A stretch of DNA of 64,000 nucleotides from Bacillus sp. 103mf (GTDB lineage: Bacteria; Bacillota; Bacilli; Bacillales; Bacillaceae_G), in NCBI RefSeq assembly GCF_900116295.1, contig NZ_FPAF01000011.1:62001-126000 (forward strand). The letters are read 5' to 3'. The notes under the pieces were generated by a model. It saw only the letters and a list, made by a program, of their open reading frames with translations. It ran no database searches and was not told where the DNA came from. Of the stretch, positions 1 to 9,212 are shown in pieces. Positions within the stretch are counted from its first letter, which is position 1, and each line of letters starts with the position of its first letter. The position numbers and the translations under genes were made by a program.

Positions 1-1
1 G

Positions 2-1492
<1,491 letters not shown>

Positions 1493-1513
1493 ATTTCACT
1501 CCCCTTTATATAG

Positions 1514-1560
1514 TGAAAGAGGCTGTCCCAAAAATGAAACTTTTGGGACAGCCTCTTTCA
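1514..1560 (+). terminator. Intrinsic terminator of the neutral protease gene
   Basis: A near-perfect stem of about 20 bp (AAAGAGGCTGTCCCAAAA paired with TTTTGGGACAGCCTCTTT) closes a short ATGAAAC loop 22 bp after the protease stop codon. The run of T after it is weak. The next gene is convergent, so the hairpin may also stop transcription from the right. Confidence 0.8.
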
Positions 1561-1700
1561 TCTCTAAGTACAAATTTAATGATACCAAGATTCTCACTTA
1601 ATAGAAAATCCACAAGCTAAACCTCTTCGCTTGTGTCAGTAATTTAATTTATTCTAATAAAATGCAGTTTACTACTCCTTAATATAAAAATACTTTGTTT

Positions 1701-2924
1701 TCACAAATAATACTCAAACATTTTTGCAACCTTTTCCTTCATTTTTTCTTTTATAGATAATTGATTGACGTCAGAGGATGTTACTCGCTTTGAATTTTGT
1801 AAGTCTGCATTAATGACTGGCTTTATTTTCGAAATATAGACAGGGTCATGGATATAACAGTTCATTTCTTCATTTAAATGAAACGAGCGCGAATCAAAAT
1901 TCACGGTCCCGACCATCAATACTTTTTCATCAATCAAAAATACTTTACCGTGTAACACTCCCTTTTTATAACCATATACTTCTATTCCCTGTTTTAATGC
2001 TTTTCGGATATATGGATACGCTGCTTCTTTAACTAACAGTGCATCCGAATGAGGTGAGAACAGAATTTTGACACGGACTCCCCTCTTTCTTGCATCTACT
2101 AATGCATTCCAAATAGTTCTGTCTTTTGGTATAAAATAAGGTGTTAATATAATGATGGACTCTTTTGCTTGTTTAAACAGCATTGCATAATCTTGCCCAA
2201 GTTTTTCTCCGCTATAATATGCAGTAAATCGATGCGAGGTTGCTCCCTTTTCCTTTATCGCACTGTGTATCGGAATCGGTTTCTCTGAGTTTTTCTTCCA
2301 GTCTAACACAAATTGGTGTTCTAGATCTTGAACTCCTTCTCCTCGTATTTGAAGGTGATAATCTCTCCAGTAACCAAGTTTTTCTTTTTCTCCCAAATAC
2401 TTCTTCCCAATGTTAAATCCGCCAATGTACCCAATCTTTCCGTCAATAATTGAAATACGACGATGATTCCGATGGTCCAAAGAAGAAAGATAAGGGAAAG
2501 CAGGCTTATTGTAATACGTAAAATGCACTCCTTTTTTAACTAATAATTCTCTTTCCTTTTTCTTTAGTAAAATTCCACCTAGCCTGTCCACTGCATAGTA
2601 TACTTCTACACCTTCCTGACTTTTTTGCCTCAATAACTCTAGAAACTGATGACTTACTTTATCATCAGCAATAGAGAAAAAGTTAATATGCACGTAATGT
2701 TTTGCATTCTTTATATCTGAGAATAATTGATTGTTTAACTCTTTCCCGTCTGTATACATAGTAATATCACTTTGACGAATAGGGTATTGGCTAGGCTGCT
2801 GGCCAAATCTTCCACTTTTTTCAGCTGCTGTTCTGTCAATTTCATCCCAAACAAGCAAAACAAAACATAGGCCGATAAATACAAAGAGGAGTACCAGGAA
2901 AGTTTTTCCTATCTTTTTCAACAT
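1701..2924 (-). CDS. Cardiolipin synthase-like phospholipase D family protein
   Basis: A membrane-bound enzyme expected to condense phosphatidylglycerol into cardiolipin. It has 407 residues, an N-terminal membrane anchor (about residues 7-26) and two PLD-type HKD motifs. The second, HGKVFLID near residue 325, is canonical HxKxxxxD followed by GTVNFDSRS. The first, HRRISIID near residue 155 followed by GGFN, has Arg where the catalytic Lys is normally found. The overall order (anchor, two PLD domains, ALKQGIEVYGY before the second motif) is that of Bacillus cardiolipin synthases. It is monocistronic with an AAAGGAG site 8 bases before the ATG. A weak 7-bp hairpin (CACAAGC/GCTTGTG near 1611-1636) lies after its stop. 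Because of the Lys-to-Arg change, activity is inferred and not certain. Confidence 0.85.
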   Translation of the reverse strand: MLKKIGKTFLVLLFVFIGLCFVLLVWDEIDRTAAEKSGRFGQQPSQYPIRQSDITMYTDGKELNNQLFSDIKNAKHYVHINFFSIADDKVSHQFLELLRQKSQEGVEVYYAVDRLGGILLKKKERELLVKKGVHFTYYNKPAFPYLSSLDHRNHRRISIIDGKIGYIGGFNIGKKYLGEKEKLGYWRDYHLQIRGEGVQDLEHQFVLDWKKNSEKPIPIHSAIKEKGATSHRFTAYYSGEKLGQDYAMLFKQAKESIIILTPYFIPKDRTIWNALVDARKRGVRVKILFSPHSDALLVKEAAYPYIRKALKQGIEVYGYKKGVLHGKVFLIDEKVLMVGTVNFDSRSFHLNEEMNCYIHDPVYISKIKPVINADLQNSKRVTSSDVNQLSIKEKMKEKVAKMFEYYL

Positions 2925-3219
2925 ATTTAATCTCCTTTATATATTATCGTTTTCTTTCTGTTAGTTTTTGTTATCGGGACAAAACTATTCCATATCCATC
3001 CATGAAGTTAATCTTTATCGTAGAATATATAAATAAATTACGTTCTTACATGGTAGATTTTTCTTATGAATATTCTATTCACATTAAGTTAACATAACAC
3101 CACTTAACGGTATTCCATGTAGCTATTAGCTAAAAAAATCCTCCTTCGAATAATTAACTGTAAAATTTCTCATTCACATAACCCTAAAATTGGAAATCGT
3201 ACTATGATAACAAAATAGG

Positions 3220-3226
3220 CATTCTA
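3220..3226 (+). promoter_or_regulatory. Possible sigma-G -10 element of the DUF1657 gene
   Basis: CATTCTA fits the forespore sigma-G -10 consensus CATWHTA and lies 36 bp before the DUF1657 ATG. The matching -35 (GTAC around 3198-3202) is poor. Family knowledge (DUF1657 genes sit with spoVA-type sporulation genes) makes forespore expression plausible. The rest of the 2925-3261 interval shows no gene. Confidence 0.35.
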
Positions 3227-3261
3227 TATTTTGAAGTACATTTACAAGGAGGAAATACTAC

Positions 3262-3462
3262 ATGACAGTAAGCACTAAACTTAAACAAACTATCGCTGGA
3301 TTAAAGAGTGCTCAAGCATGCCTAGAAGGATTTGTTCTTGATACTGATAACCAGCAAGCAAAACAATTATATAAAGGTGCAGCACAACAAACTCAAGAAA
3401 TTATTGAATCTTTAAATCCTCGTCTTCAGCAAATTGAACAAGAAGAGCCTCAGTACAAGTAA
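3262..3462 (+). CDS. DUF1657 family small spore-associated protein
   Basis: A 66-residue soluble, Gln- and Ala-rich helical protein with the DUF1657 pattern (MTVSTKLKQTIAGLKSAQACLEGF at the N terminus, then FVLDTDNQQAKQLYKGAAQQ). Proteins of this family occur in Bacillus next to spoVA-like and DUF421 genes and are expected in the forespore, but their biochemical role is unknown. Here the gene stands alone, with a perfect AAGGAGG site 8 bases before the ATG and a possible sigma-G -10 at 3220. The short in-frame tail after it (3478-3549) may be what is left of a former partner gene. Family call is firm; function is not. Confidence 0.85.
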   Translation: MTVSTKLKQTIAGLKSAQACLEGFVLDTDNQQAKQLYKGAAQQTQEIIESLNPRLQQIEQEEPQYK

Positions 3463-3477
3463 TAACATAATACCTTT

Positions 3478-3549
3478 CACATAGAATATCGTCCACATGG
3501 AAGAGTGTTCAGCTTAGATAACGATTATCAAAATGATGATTACAACTAA
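3478..3549 (+). pseudogene. Possible 3' remnant of a lost gene
   Basis: Directly after the DUF1657 gene there is an open frame without a start codon. It reads HIEYRPHGRVFSLDNDYQND and ends in DYN and a stop at 3549. It looks like the charged C-terminal tail of a protein whose body has been deleted, but I do not recognise the parent. It could also be chance; the frame is only 24 codons. Confidence 0.3.
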
Positions 3550-3591
3550 AAGGTCTCACCACATCACTATCAAGAAAAGAAAAGCAAGTAT

Positions 3592-3650
3592 CCCAAAACA
3601 AAAAAACGTACATTTTCATCTGAAGATGTACATTTTTTCGTTTTGGGTGT
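3592..3650. terminator. Long imperfect hairpin, probable bidirectional terminator
   Basis: CCCAAAACAAAAAAACGTAC pairs with the mirrored GTAC...CGTTTTGGG, around a near-palindromic centre (GTACATTTTCATC/AGATGTAC). T-rich tracts flank it on both strands. It separates the DUF1657 unit from the leftward genes. Confidence 0.6.
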
Positions 3651-3662
3651 GTTATAAAATTC

Positions 3663-3869
3663 TTAAGTTGATGGATGTGGATTTAAAAGTAAACGTAAAG
3701 TAATTCTAAAATATACAATATATTTTTGTGTCATAATATACGCCATAATTGACGGGGAAGCGATACTTTTAGGAAAGACAGAAACTGGCATATTGGCTGT
3801 TACAATCGGCGTGGATATCTCATCTAATTCACACTTACGACAAGCGTATACATAAATACTAATTTTCAC
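3663..3869 (-). CDS. Hypothetical 68-residue protein (doubtful)
   Basis: A GTG-started frame with a modest AGGTAGG sequence 8 bases upstream. The product is basic with a hydrophobic middle, a CRKC pair near residue 10 and no motif I recognise. Its composition is unlike neighbouring genes, so it may be a chance open frame. It lies between a terminator-like hairpin and the NUDIX gene on the same strand, with a 48-bp gap to the latter. Confidence 0.25.
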   Translation of the reverse strand: MKISIYVYACRKCELDEISTPIVTANMPVSVFPKSIASPSIMAYIMTQKYIVYFRITLRLLLNPHPST

Positions 3870-3917
3870 TATGTATCCTACCTAATCTGTTATCAATAAT
3901 AAAACCTTCTCTTGATT

Positions 3918-4352
3918 TTATCGGATACCTTCAAATGCATAAAAAGCCTGTATGTTATCCTTGTCACAATTCATTTTTAACATCTCAAATAAAGACGGCA
4001 TGAATTCTTTTATGGTTTCACTATTTGCCCATCTAACTTCAACAATATCATGATCTGGATCATTAATGTTTATTTCACCATCAATAATCTTTGCATAGAA
4101 AGTAATGATTAAAGCATGATGACCTCGTTCTTCAAAGAGCATTTCCCTAACAGAATGTAATCTATCCACAGCAATATTGAATCCTGTTTCCTCTTTTACT
4201 TCGCGAATTACAGCTTGTTCTAAAGTCTCATTTCCCTCAACTGCCCCTCCAGGAAGACCCCAATAAAAAGAATCACCCTTTATGTTTTTAACGATTAATA
4301 TATTTTCATTATTATCATAAATTAAAGCTGAAACTACATTCACTCTTTTCAA
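3918..4352 (-). CDS. NUDIX hydrolase
   Basis: A cytoplasmic pyrophosphohydrolase of about 144 residues. The NUDIX box is complete: GGAVEGNETLEQAVIREVKE followed by ETGFN (about residues 35-59), with the REVKEETG metal-binding helix. The substrate is not predictable. The best start is TTG at 4352, 8 bases after GGGGGA; an earlier in-frame TTG at 4358 sits too close to that site. It is a single gene. The gap on its upstream side (4353-4593) shows nothing I can name. A second, different NUDIX gene lies at 28427-28828. Confidence 0.9.
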   Translation of the reverse strand: MKRVNVVSALIYDNNENILIVKNIKGDSFYWGLPGGAVEGNETLEQAVIREVKEETGFNIAVDRLHSVREMLFEERGHHALIITFYAKIIDGEININDPDHDIVEVRWANSETIKEFMPSLFEMLKMNCDKDNIQAFYAFEGIR

Positions 4353-4593
4353 AAACAATTCCCCCTATTTAAAGCATATTCAAAAGTATTCATATGTGGG
4401 CATTTAAAGAAAATACAACCCTCTAAATCTCCACTTTAAAATACTTTTCCTTGCATTTACTCTTTTTAAATGTTTATCCTTTGTTTAAATATTAATCCAT
4501 AACTTATCTGGGTACAGCGAAGTAACATAACCAATATGAGTTACCCCTTTTATAATTTTTTTGTTTGTTCATTCCTTCTTACTCCACAATAAA

Positions 4594-4917
4594 CTATATT
4601 CTTTTGTCGTAATATTTTACAGCAAAATACTCTACTATATTCCGTGACATTATAAACAAAGATATAATAAGAAAAATATTGGATAATGTAACTTTAATGT
4701 TTAAGTCAACCACTGTTCCAAGAAAAAAGCCTAACAAAACTAACAACGAAATTGAGTTATAGAATTTGATAGTAACGTTATTCACTTTAATTAAAATTAA
4801 TTTCCATCTTTCATCATTTTTGTAAGATATTTTCATTTCCCTTCTTGTACGATCGTTTTTCCATATGAAAAATCCTAAAATAATCACTACAGCTAAACCA
4901 AAGAAATTAATAGTCAT
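4594..4917 (-). CDS. Small membrane protein paired with an XRE regulator
   Basis: A 107-residue protein with three hydrophobic segments (about 3-18, 56-72 and 75-95) and a basic loop (KNDRTRREMKISYKNDERWK). Its ATG overlaps the stop of the upstream regulator by 4 bases (ATGA), so the two are translationally coupled. Small XRE regulator plus DUF2178/DUF3169-like membrane protein modules are common in Bacillus, and the membrane partner usually modulates the regulator or responds to envelope signals. That role is inference here. Confidence 0.75.
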   Translation of the reverse strand: MTINFFGLAVVIILGFFIWKNDRTRREMKISYKNDERWKLILIKVNNVTIKFYNSISLLVLLGFFLGTVVDLNIKVTLSNIFLIISLFIMSRNIVEYFAVKYYDKRI

Positions 4918-5120
4918 TGTTCTTCCTCCTCAAATAAAAATACATCTACTATACTTACATCAAATGATTTTGCTATTTTAAATGCAAGTTCAAGAGAAGG
5001 CGTGTATTTATATTTTTCTATTGATATTACAGCTTGTCTTGAAATACCAACTTTTTCTGCCAAGGTTTCCTGTGTCCAATTTCTTTCTGCTCTTAAAATC
5101 TTAATTCGATTTTTGATCAA
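4914..5120 (-). CDS. XRE-family transcriptional regulator (YgzD/Cro-like)
   Basis: A 68-residue DNA-binding protein consisting almost only of a Cro/C1 helix-turn-helix. WTQETLAEKVGISRQAVISI (about residues 15-34) is the HTH, followed by EKYKYTPSLELAFKIAKSFD, as in small phage-type and YgzD-like repressors. The start is TTG at 5120, 9 bases after GGAGG. A near-consensus sigma-A promoter and a cluster of TTAC/GTAA inverted repeats lie directly upstream (5135-5200), so the protein probably represses its own operon. It is the first gene of a two-gene unit with the membrane protein. Confidence 0.9.
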   Translation of the reverse strand: MIKNRIKILRAERNWTQETLAEKVGISRQAVISIEKYKYTPSLELAFKIAKSFDVSIVDVFLFEEEEQ

Positions 5121-5134
5121 AAATAAAAACCTCC

Positions 5135-5200
5135 AATGTAATCACTTGCTTACATTTATTGTAATCCTAAAATTACTTTTTGTAAACAAGTGATTACATT
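5135..5200 (-). promoter_or_regulatory. Promoter and operator of the XRE/membrane protein operon
   Basis: On the minus strand TTTACA (5186-5181), a 17-bp spacer and TACAAT (5163-5158) form a strong sigma-A promoter. A perfect 14-bp inverted repeat, AATGTAATCACTTG (5135-5148) and its complement (5187-5200), brackets it, one arm just upstream of the -35 and the other in the early transcribed region. Two smaller palindromes lie inside: TTAC-N7-GTAA near 5150-5164 and TTAC-N5-GTAA near 5173-5185. This is the layout of an autoregulated XRE repressor. Confidence 0.75.
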
Positions 5201-5253
5201 TATTTGTTTTCGATTTCTGTTCTGGTTATCCTACTAACTTGTCGATATCCGGA

Positions 5254-5391
5254 CTATTGTCTTTTTTTGATTTCTTCATTGCGCGCTATGACAGAAACCT
5301 TGTGACTATGCTTTATACAAAGTAAAAAATTTGTTAATTTCTTTTCAGATACATAGGTACCAATAGCTGTAATTCTTGCTTTTGACCTCAT
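5254..5391 (-). pseudogene. fabH: Remnant of fabH (3-oxoacyl-ACP synthase III)
   Basis: A 45-codon frame whose first 22 residues (MRSKARITAIGTYVSEKKLT then NF) match the N terminus of Bacillus FabH. After that it jumps to LCIKHSHKVSVIARNEEIKK and stops. Nothing of the active-site Cys-His-Asn domain remains. A normal ATG and a GGGGGA site upstream survive. This looks like an internal deletion plus decay. The next gene, on the other strand, is fabZ with a nonsense codon, so a former fatty-acid biosynthesis locus is eroding. The parent is recognised from memory of FabH N termini, not from an alignment. Confidence 0.6.
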
Positions 5392-5531
5392 TTGTTTGTC
5401 CCCCTTTACTATTATTATCCTCAGTATTATGATCTAATATTAGTATCAGATTCTAATATATATATCAATTATTAAAGATGAAAATAATGGTAATTAAATG
5501 ACACTTGTGAAAGCATAAAGGAGAGGGATTT

Positions 5532-5969
5532 ATGTTCAATACTCAACAAATTAAAGAAATCATTCCACATCGTTACCCGTTTCTATTAGTTAATCGCATT
5601 CTTGAAATAGAGGAAGGAAAACGCACAGTTGGAATTAAAAATGTTACTGCTAATGAAGAATTCTTTAATGGTCACTTTTCAGATTACCCAGTAATGCCGG
5701 GTGTTCTAATTGTAGAATCGTTGGCACAAGTAAGTACTGTTATTATGTTAATGAAAGATGAAAATCGAGGAAAGATTGGGTTGTTTGCTGGTATTGATTG
5801 TTGTCGCTTCAAGAAACAAGTTCACCCTGGAGATTAATTACGTTTAGAAGTAAAAATAACAAGAGTTCGTGGCTTAATCGCAAAAGCAAATGCTCTTGCT
5901 ACAGTAGATGGAGAAATCGCTTGTGAAGCAGAAGTTACATTCGCTCTTTACAACACTAAGAAAGCCTAA
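5532..5969 (+). pseudogene. fabZ: fabZ (3-hydroxyacyl-ACP dehydratase) interrupted by one stop codon
   Basis: The frame codes for a complete hotdog-fold dehydratase of 145 codons except for TAA at codon 102 (5835-5837), where the family has Gln in the conserved PGDQL stretch; one C-to-T change explains it. Upstream of the stop the catalytic region is intact: [20 protein letters not shown], with the active-site His and Glu. Downstream the frame continues cleanly ([20 protein letters not shown]...) to a normal stop at 5967. The 101-residue product would lack the C-terminal strands of the fold and is unlikely to work. FabZ is normally needed for fatty-acid elongation, so a second intact fabZ elsewhere, or a sequencing error here, must be assumed. 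AAGGAGAGGG precedes the ATG. Confidence 0.85.
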
Positions 5970-6025
5970 AGATTCATTATAATCTTTATCTTCTTTTCTA
6001 TAGAATTTACTCTTTTTCTCTTACA

Positions 6026-6070
6026 CAAAAAATCACCTCTTAAGATAGCGATATCTCACGAGGTGATTCT
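6026..6070 (-). terminator. Intrinsic terminator of the YuzF-like gene
   Basis: On the minus strand the stem AATCACCTC...GAGGTGATT, extended by GAGATA/TATCTT pairing, is followed by TTTTTT. It also sits about 60 bp after fabZ and may serve both. Confidence 0.7.
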
Positions 6071-6168
6071 TATCAAACTTTTTTATAAACCTACAATACA
6101 TCACAATCAACTTCCTGGTTATTACCATCATTACAAATGTATAAAAGATAAAGATTATTTCATCCCCA

Positions 6169-6429
6169 TTATCCTTCTGGCGTGATCCAAACAATTTGTT
6201 GCATCCGAATAAAGAACGGTGTATCTTCTTCTTCAATCACAATATGGTCTGGTTTAACGGCCCTTAACATGCCCTGCAAGCTGCCGCGCATTGTATCGAC
6301 AACAACATTTTTCCCAACAATCATTTGTAACGTTTGCACAACATACGGATCCACACTAGAAATTACTTCTCCGCTTAACTGATAACCATTTCGAAACTCT
6401 CCGTACACATCTTCTTTTGAATAATCCAT
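6169..6429 (-). CDS. YuzF-like DUF2642 protein
   Basis: An 86-residue protein of the DUF2642/YuzF type, found in spore-forming Bacilli and related to the CotH-neighbouring and YuzF small proteins. The conserved part is LQMIVGKNVVVDTMRGSLQG (about residues 34-53) followed by AVKPDHIVIEEEDTPFFIRM and QQIVWI, a small beta-rich Sm-like fold. The biochemical role is unknown. It has a good GAGGGGGATAAT site before the ATG and its own terminator, so it is monocistronic. Confidence 0.8.
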   Translation of the reverse strand: MDYSKEDVYGEFRNGYQLSGEVISSVDPYVVQTLQMIVGKNVVVDTMRGSLQGMLRAVKPDHIVIEEEDTPFFIRMQQIVWITPEG

Positions 6430-6578
6430 TATTATCCCCCTCTTTCTACAATTCGTTTGTATTGTATGAAAGGAATTAGCTAGATGTGCCTATGTAAAAA
6501 AGAAACGAGATGCCATCATTTTCAGCATCTCGTTATGTTTCATAAGCTAGAAGGTTTGCTGGTTCTAGTTTATGATTT

Positions 6579-7235
6579 TCATTTATACGTCCAAAATTGC
6601 TCAATTTGCAACCGTTTTGTCGTCGCTGGGTCCTGCTTTTTCAGCTTTGCTTCCATTTCTTCTAACATCGCTTCTGTTTGCGAACGATGCGCACGAAGCG
6701 CCTCTAATTTTTGCGGTAATACATTGCTTATATCATTAACTACATCTGGCTTTCCTAGTACTTCCTCACGATTTTTCGTGATAGCTACCGCATGAATAAC
6801 TGGACGTTCTTCTTTTGGCATACGTTCTACTGCACGAACAGCTGCGCGTCCAAATGCATTGTGATCTGGATGTACACCGTGCTCTGGGTAGAATGTGATG
6901 ATTAAGGAAGGATTCACATCACGAATCACTTCTTCAATTTTATCTGCTACAAAATCAACGTCTTCAAACTCTAATGTTTTATCATGGAAGCCAAGTAAGC
7001 GTAAATCTTCAATTCCCATCGCTTGGCAAGCTTCTTCTAATTCCCGTTTTCGAATGCTCGGAATCGTTTCGCGATTCGCAAATACGTTTTTCCCCATGTT
7101 ACGCCCCATTTGCCCAAGTGTTCCACAAGCATACGTAACAGGAACTCCATTATTTCGATATTGACGAATTGTTCCTCCCGCCGCAAACGATTCATCATCT
7201 GGGTGCGGAAATACTACAAGTACATGTCTTTCCAT
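6579..7235 (-). CDS. bshB2: Bacillithiol biosynthesis deacetylase BshB2 (YojG)
   Basis: A cytoplasmic zinc-dependent LmbE/PIG-L family hydrolase that removes the acetyl group from GlcNAc-malate in bacillithiol synthesis, redundantly with BshB1. About 218 residues. The metal and catalytic motifs are HPDDE in VVFPHPDDESFAAGGT near the N terminus and HPDHN in HGVHPDHNAFGRAAV. The start is ATG 7235, 8 bases after AAGGAG; a GTG at 7244 overlaps that site. It follows yojF by 12 bp, the same order as yojF-yojG in B. subtilis, which supports the bacillithiol assignment over other PIG-L roles. A different PIG-L protein is encoded at 22641-23297. Confidence 0.92.
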   Translation of the reverse strand: MERHVLVVFPHPDDESFAAGGTIRQYRNNGVPVTYACGTLGQMGRNMGKNVFANRETIPSIRKRELEEACQAMGIEDLRLLGFHDKTLEFEDVDFVADKIEEVIRDVNPSLIITFYPEHGVHPDHNAFGRAAVRAVERMPKEERPVIHAVAITKNREEVLGKPDVVNDISNVLPQKLEALRAHRSQTEAMLEEMEAKLKKQDPATTKRLQIEQFWTYK

Positions 7236-7247
7236 AATCTCCACTCC

Positions 7248-7598
7248 TTATGCAAATGGCGTTAAACTTAATTGCAGCGCAACTGCTAAACGCCCTTTTT
7301 CATCATGACCTGCTAATAAAAGACGATTTTTCTCATCTTTTTCCCAATGTGTCACACCTTCTGCATATACCCAGCCGTGCTCCATTTTTAAACCTATGCG
7401 ATATGGATTCGTCCCTGTAATCTTACCGCGTTCAAAACGAATCACTGCGTTACGGATGAACGCCCCAACTGTCATTGCTTTTTCATTTACATGTGAAGCA
7501 TATGCACCGTTTGTCGTCTCTAAATGAAGATATACATCGTGATTTAGAAAACGTTCAATTTCGTTTTGTACGACAGAAGTATCTGTAATTATTTCCAT
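7248..7598 (-). CDS. yojF: YojF family protein (DUF1806)
   Basis: A 116-residue protein of the DUF1806 family, small and beta-rich, with no catalytic motif that I can see. The gene is directly upstream of bshB2 and their spacing (12 bp) indicates one transcript, as in B. subtilis yojF-yojG. It has long been a neighbour of the bacillithiol deacetylase but its function is not established. The start ATG has an AGAGGTG site 7 bases upstream. Confidence 0.88.
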   Translation of the reverse strand: MEIITDTSVVQNEIERFLNHDVYLHLETTNGAYASHVNEKAMTVGAFIRNAVIRFERGKITGTNPYRIGLKMEHGWVYAEGVTHWEKDEKNRLLLAGHDEKGRLAVALQLSLTPFA

Positions 7599-7850
7599 CG
7601 GATTTCACCTCTTTTAACCAGTTTACGAAAAAATAATGTAAATTGCTATCTCTTATAATAGAGGACAATGATTACTTTGCATACTTTTTTGCTTTTCATT
7701 TTTTATATTTAATACGGTATGTGAAATTACTTATCTTTTTTCATTTCTTTCTATATGCGAATTTGCTACAATAAAATTTATGCAGAGGGCTACATTTCGA
7801 CATTTTTATACACAACTATGTATAGGATACTTAAAAAGAAGGTGAACACA

Positions 7851-9176
7851 TTGAATCATTCAGCACATGAAGTTGCAAACTGGCAATACTATTTTGCCAT
7901 TGCTGTATTTTTAATTACATACGGCTTTATTATCTCTGAAAAAATTAATCGTGCTGTCATTGCTTTACTTGGCGCTGCCATTATGGTGATTATGGGAATT
8001 GTAGACTTACATACTGCCTTTACTACACATATTCAATGGGAAACGATCACTCTGTTAATAGGAATGATGATTCTCGTACATATTACAAGTCAATCTGGTA
8101 TCTTTGAATATGTGGCAATTAAAGCTGCAAAAGCAGCCGGCGGAAAGCCAATTCGAATTTTACTGCTTCTATCCCTCTTAACCGCAGTTGGTTCTGCCTT
8201 TTTAGACAATGTAACAACGGTTTTATTAGTTGTACCTGTTACATTATCAATTACACGTATTTTGAAGGTACCTCCTGTTCCGTTTTTAATTTCTGAAGTA
8301 TTATTTTCTAATCTCGGCGGAACAGCAACGCTTATTGGCGATCCTCCAAACATTATGATTGGATCTGCAAATAAGCATCTTGATTTTAATGCATTTTTGC
8401 TGAATTTAGCACCGATCGTTGCTATAATTTCTGCCGTTACATTACTTATTATATATATCATGTATCGTAACAAATTAAAAACAACAGACGAACAAATTCA
8501 GAAACTGATGTCTTTAAATGAAACTGATTATATTCGCGATCGCAGCTTACTCGTTAAGTCTTTATCCATTTTAGGACTAACAATACTTGGATTCATTTTT
8601 CATTCTATTATTCATGTTGATGCTGCCGTTATCGCTCTACTTGGCGCTGTTCTTTTAATGTTAATTGGTGTAAAAGAGCATGAAATAGAAAATGTATTTG
8701 CGCATATTGAATGGGTAACGATTTTCTTCTTTGCAGGTTTATTCGTTCTCGTCGGCGCGCTTGTTGATATCGGGCTTATTTCCTCACTTGCTAAAAAAGT
8801 ATTAGACATAACAAATGGGGATATCGGCTATGCATCTATCTTAATTTTATGGGTATCCGGGGCAGCTTCTGCCACAATTGATAACATTCCGTTTGTCGCA
8901 ACGATGATTCCGCTTATTCAAAACTTAGCAAGCGGACTTGGACTTGGGGCAGATTCTCCGCAAATTGAAGTATTATGGTGGGCATTATCACTTGGAGCTT
9001 GCTTAGGAGGAAACGGTACGCTAATTGGTGCTTCTGCCAACGTCGTTGTAGCAGGTATTGCCAAACGTGAAGGATGCGGGTTTTCGTACATGGATTTCTT
9101 AAAAATTGGGTTACCATTAACAATTGTTGCACTACTTTTATCACATGCATATATTTATTTACGTTATTTAATGTAA
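7851..9176 (+). CDS. ArsB/NhaD-type ion transporter
   Basis: An integral membrane carrier of about 441 residues with roughly 11-12 hydrophobic segments. It belongs to the ion-transporter superfamily that contains ArsB, NhaD and YbiR. Twice-repeated signatures are visible: FLDNVTTVLLVVPVTLSI and the related ATIDNIPFVATMIPLI, each followed by a glycine-rich re-entrant stretch (GGTATLIGDPPNIMIGSA and CLGGNGTLIGASANVVVAG). Substrate could be Na+/H+, arsenite or a small anion; there is no ars gene nearby. The start is TTG 7851, six bases after AAGGTG; earlier ATG codons (from 7755) lack a good site. It ends 12 bp before a short convergent gene, with the terminator between them. Confidence 0.85.
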   Translation: MNHSAHEVANWQYYFAIAVFLITYGFIISEKINRAVIALLGAAIMVIMGIVDLHTAFTTHIQWETITLLIGMMILVHITSQSGIFEYVAIKAAKAAGGKPIRILLLLSLLTAVGSAFLDNVTTVLLVVPVTLSITRILKVPPVPFLISEVLFSNLGGTATLIGDPPNIMIGSANKHLDFNAFLLNLAPIVAIISAVTLLIIYIMYRNKLKTTDEQIQKLMSLNETDYIRDRSLLVKSLSILGLTILGFIFHSIIHVDAAVIALLGAVLLMLIGVKEHEIENVFAHIEWVTIFFFAGLFVLVGALVDIGLISSLAKKVLDITNGDIGYASILILWVSGAASATIDNIPFVATMIPLIQNLASGLGLGADSPQIEVLWWALSLGACLGGNGTLIGASANVVVAGIAKREGCGFSYMDFLKIGLPLTIVALLLSHAYIYLRYLM

Positions 9177-9212
9177 AAAGGTTTGCGGCATGAGCTGCAA
9201 ACCTTTCTTTTT
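9177..9212. terminator. Bidirectional intrinsic terminator
   Basis: AAAGGTTTGC (9177-9186) pairs with GCAAACCTTT (9197-9206) and CTTTTTC follows. It starts at the stop of the ArsB/NhaD-type gene and ends at the stop of the convergent 75-residue gene. Confidence 0.8.

Noticed and set aside
6033-6236. 67-codon frame on the minus strand
   Set aside because: It covers the terminator hairpin and overlaps the YuzF-like gene on the same strand in another frame.
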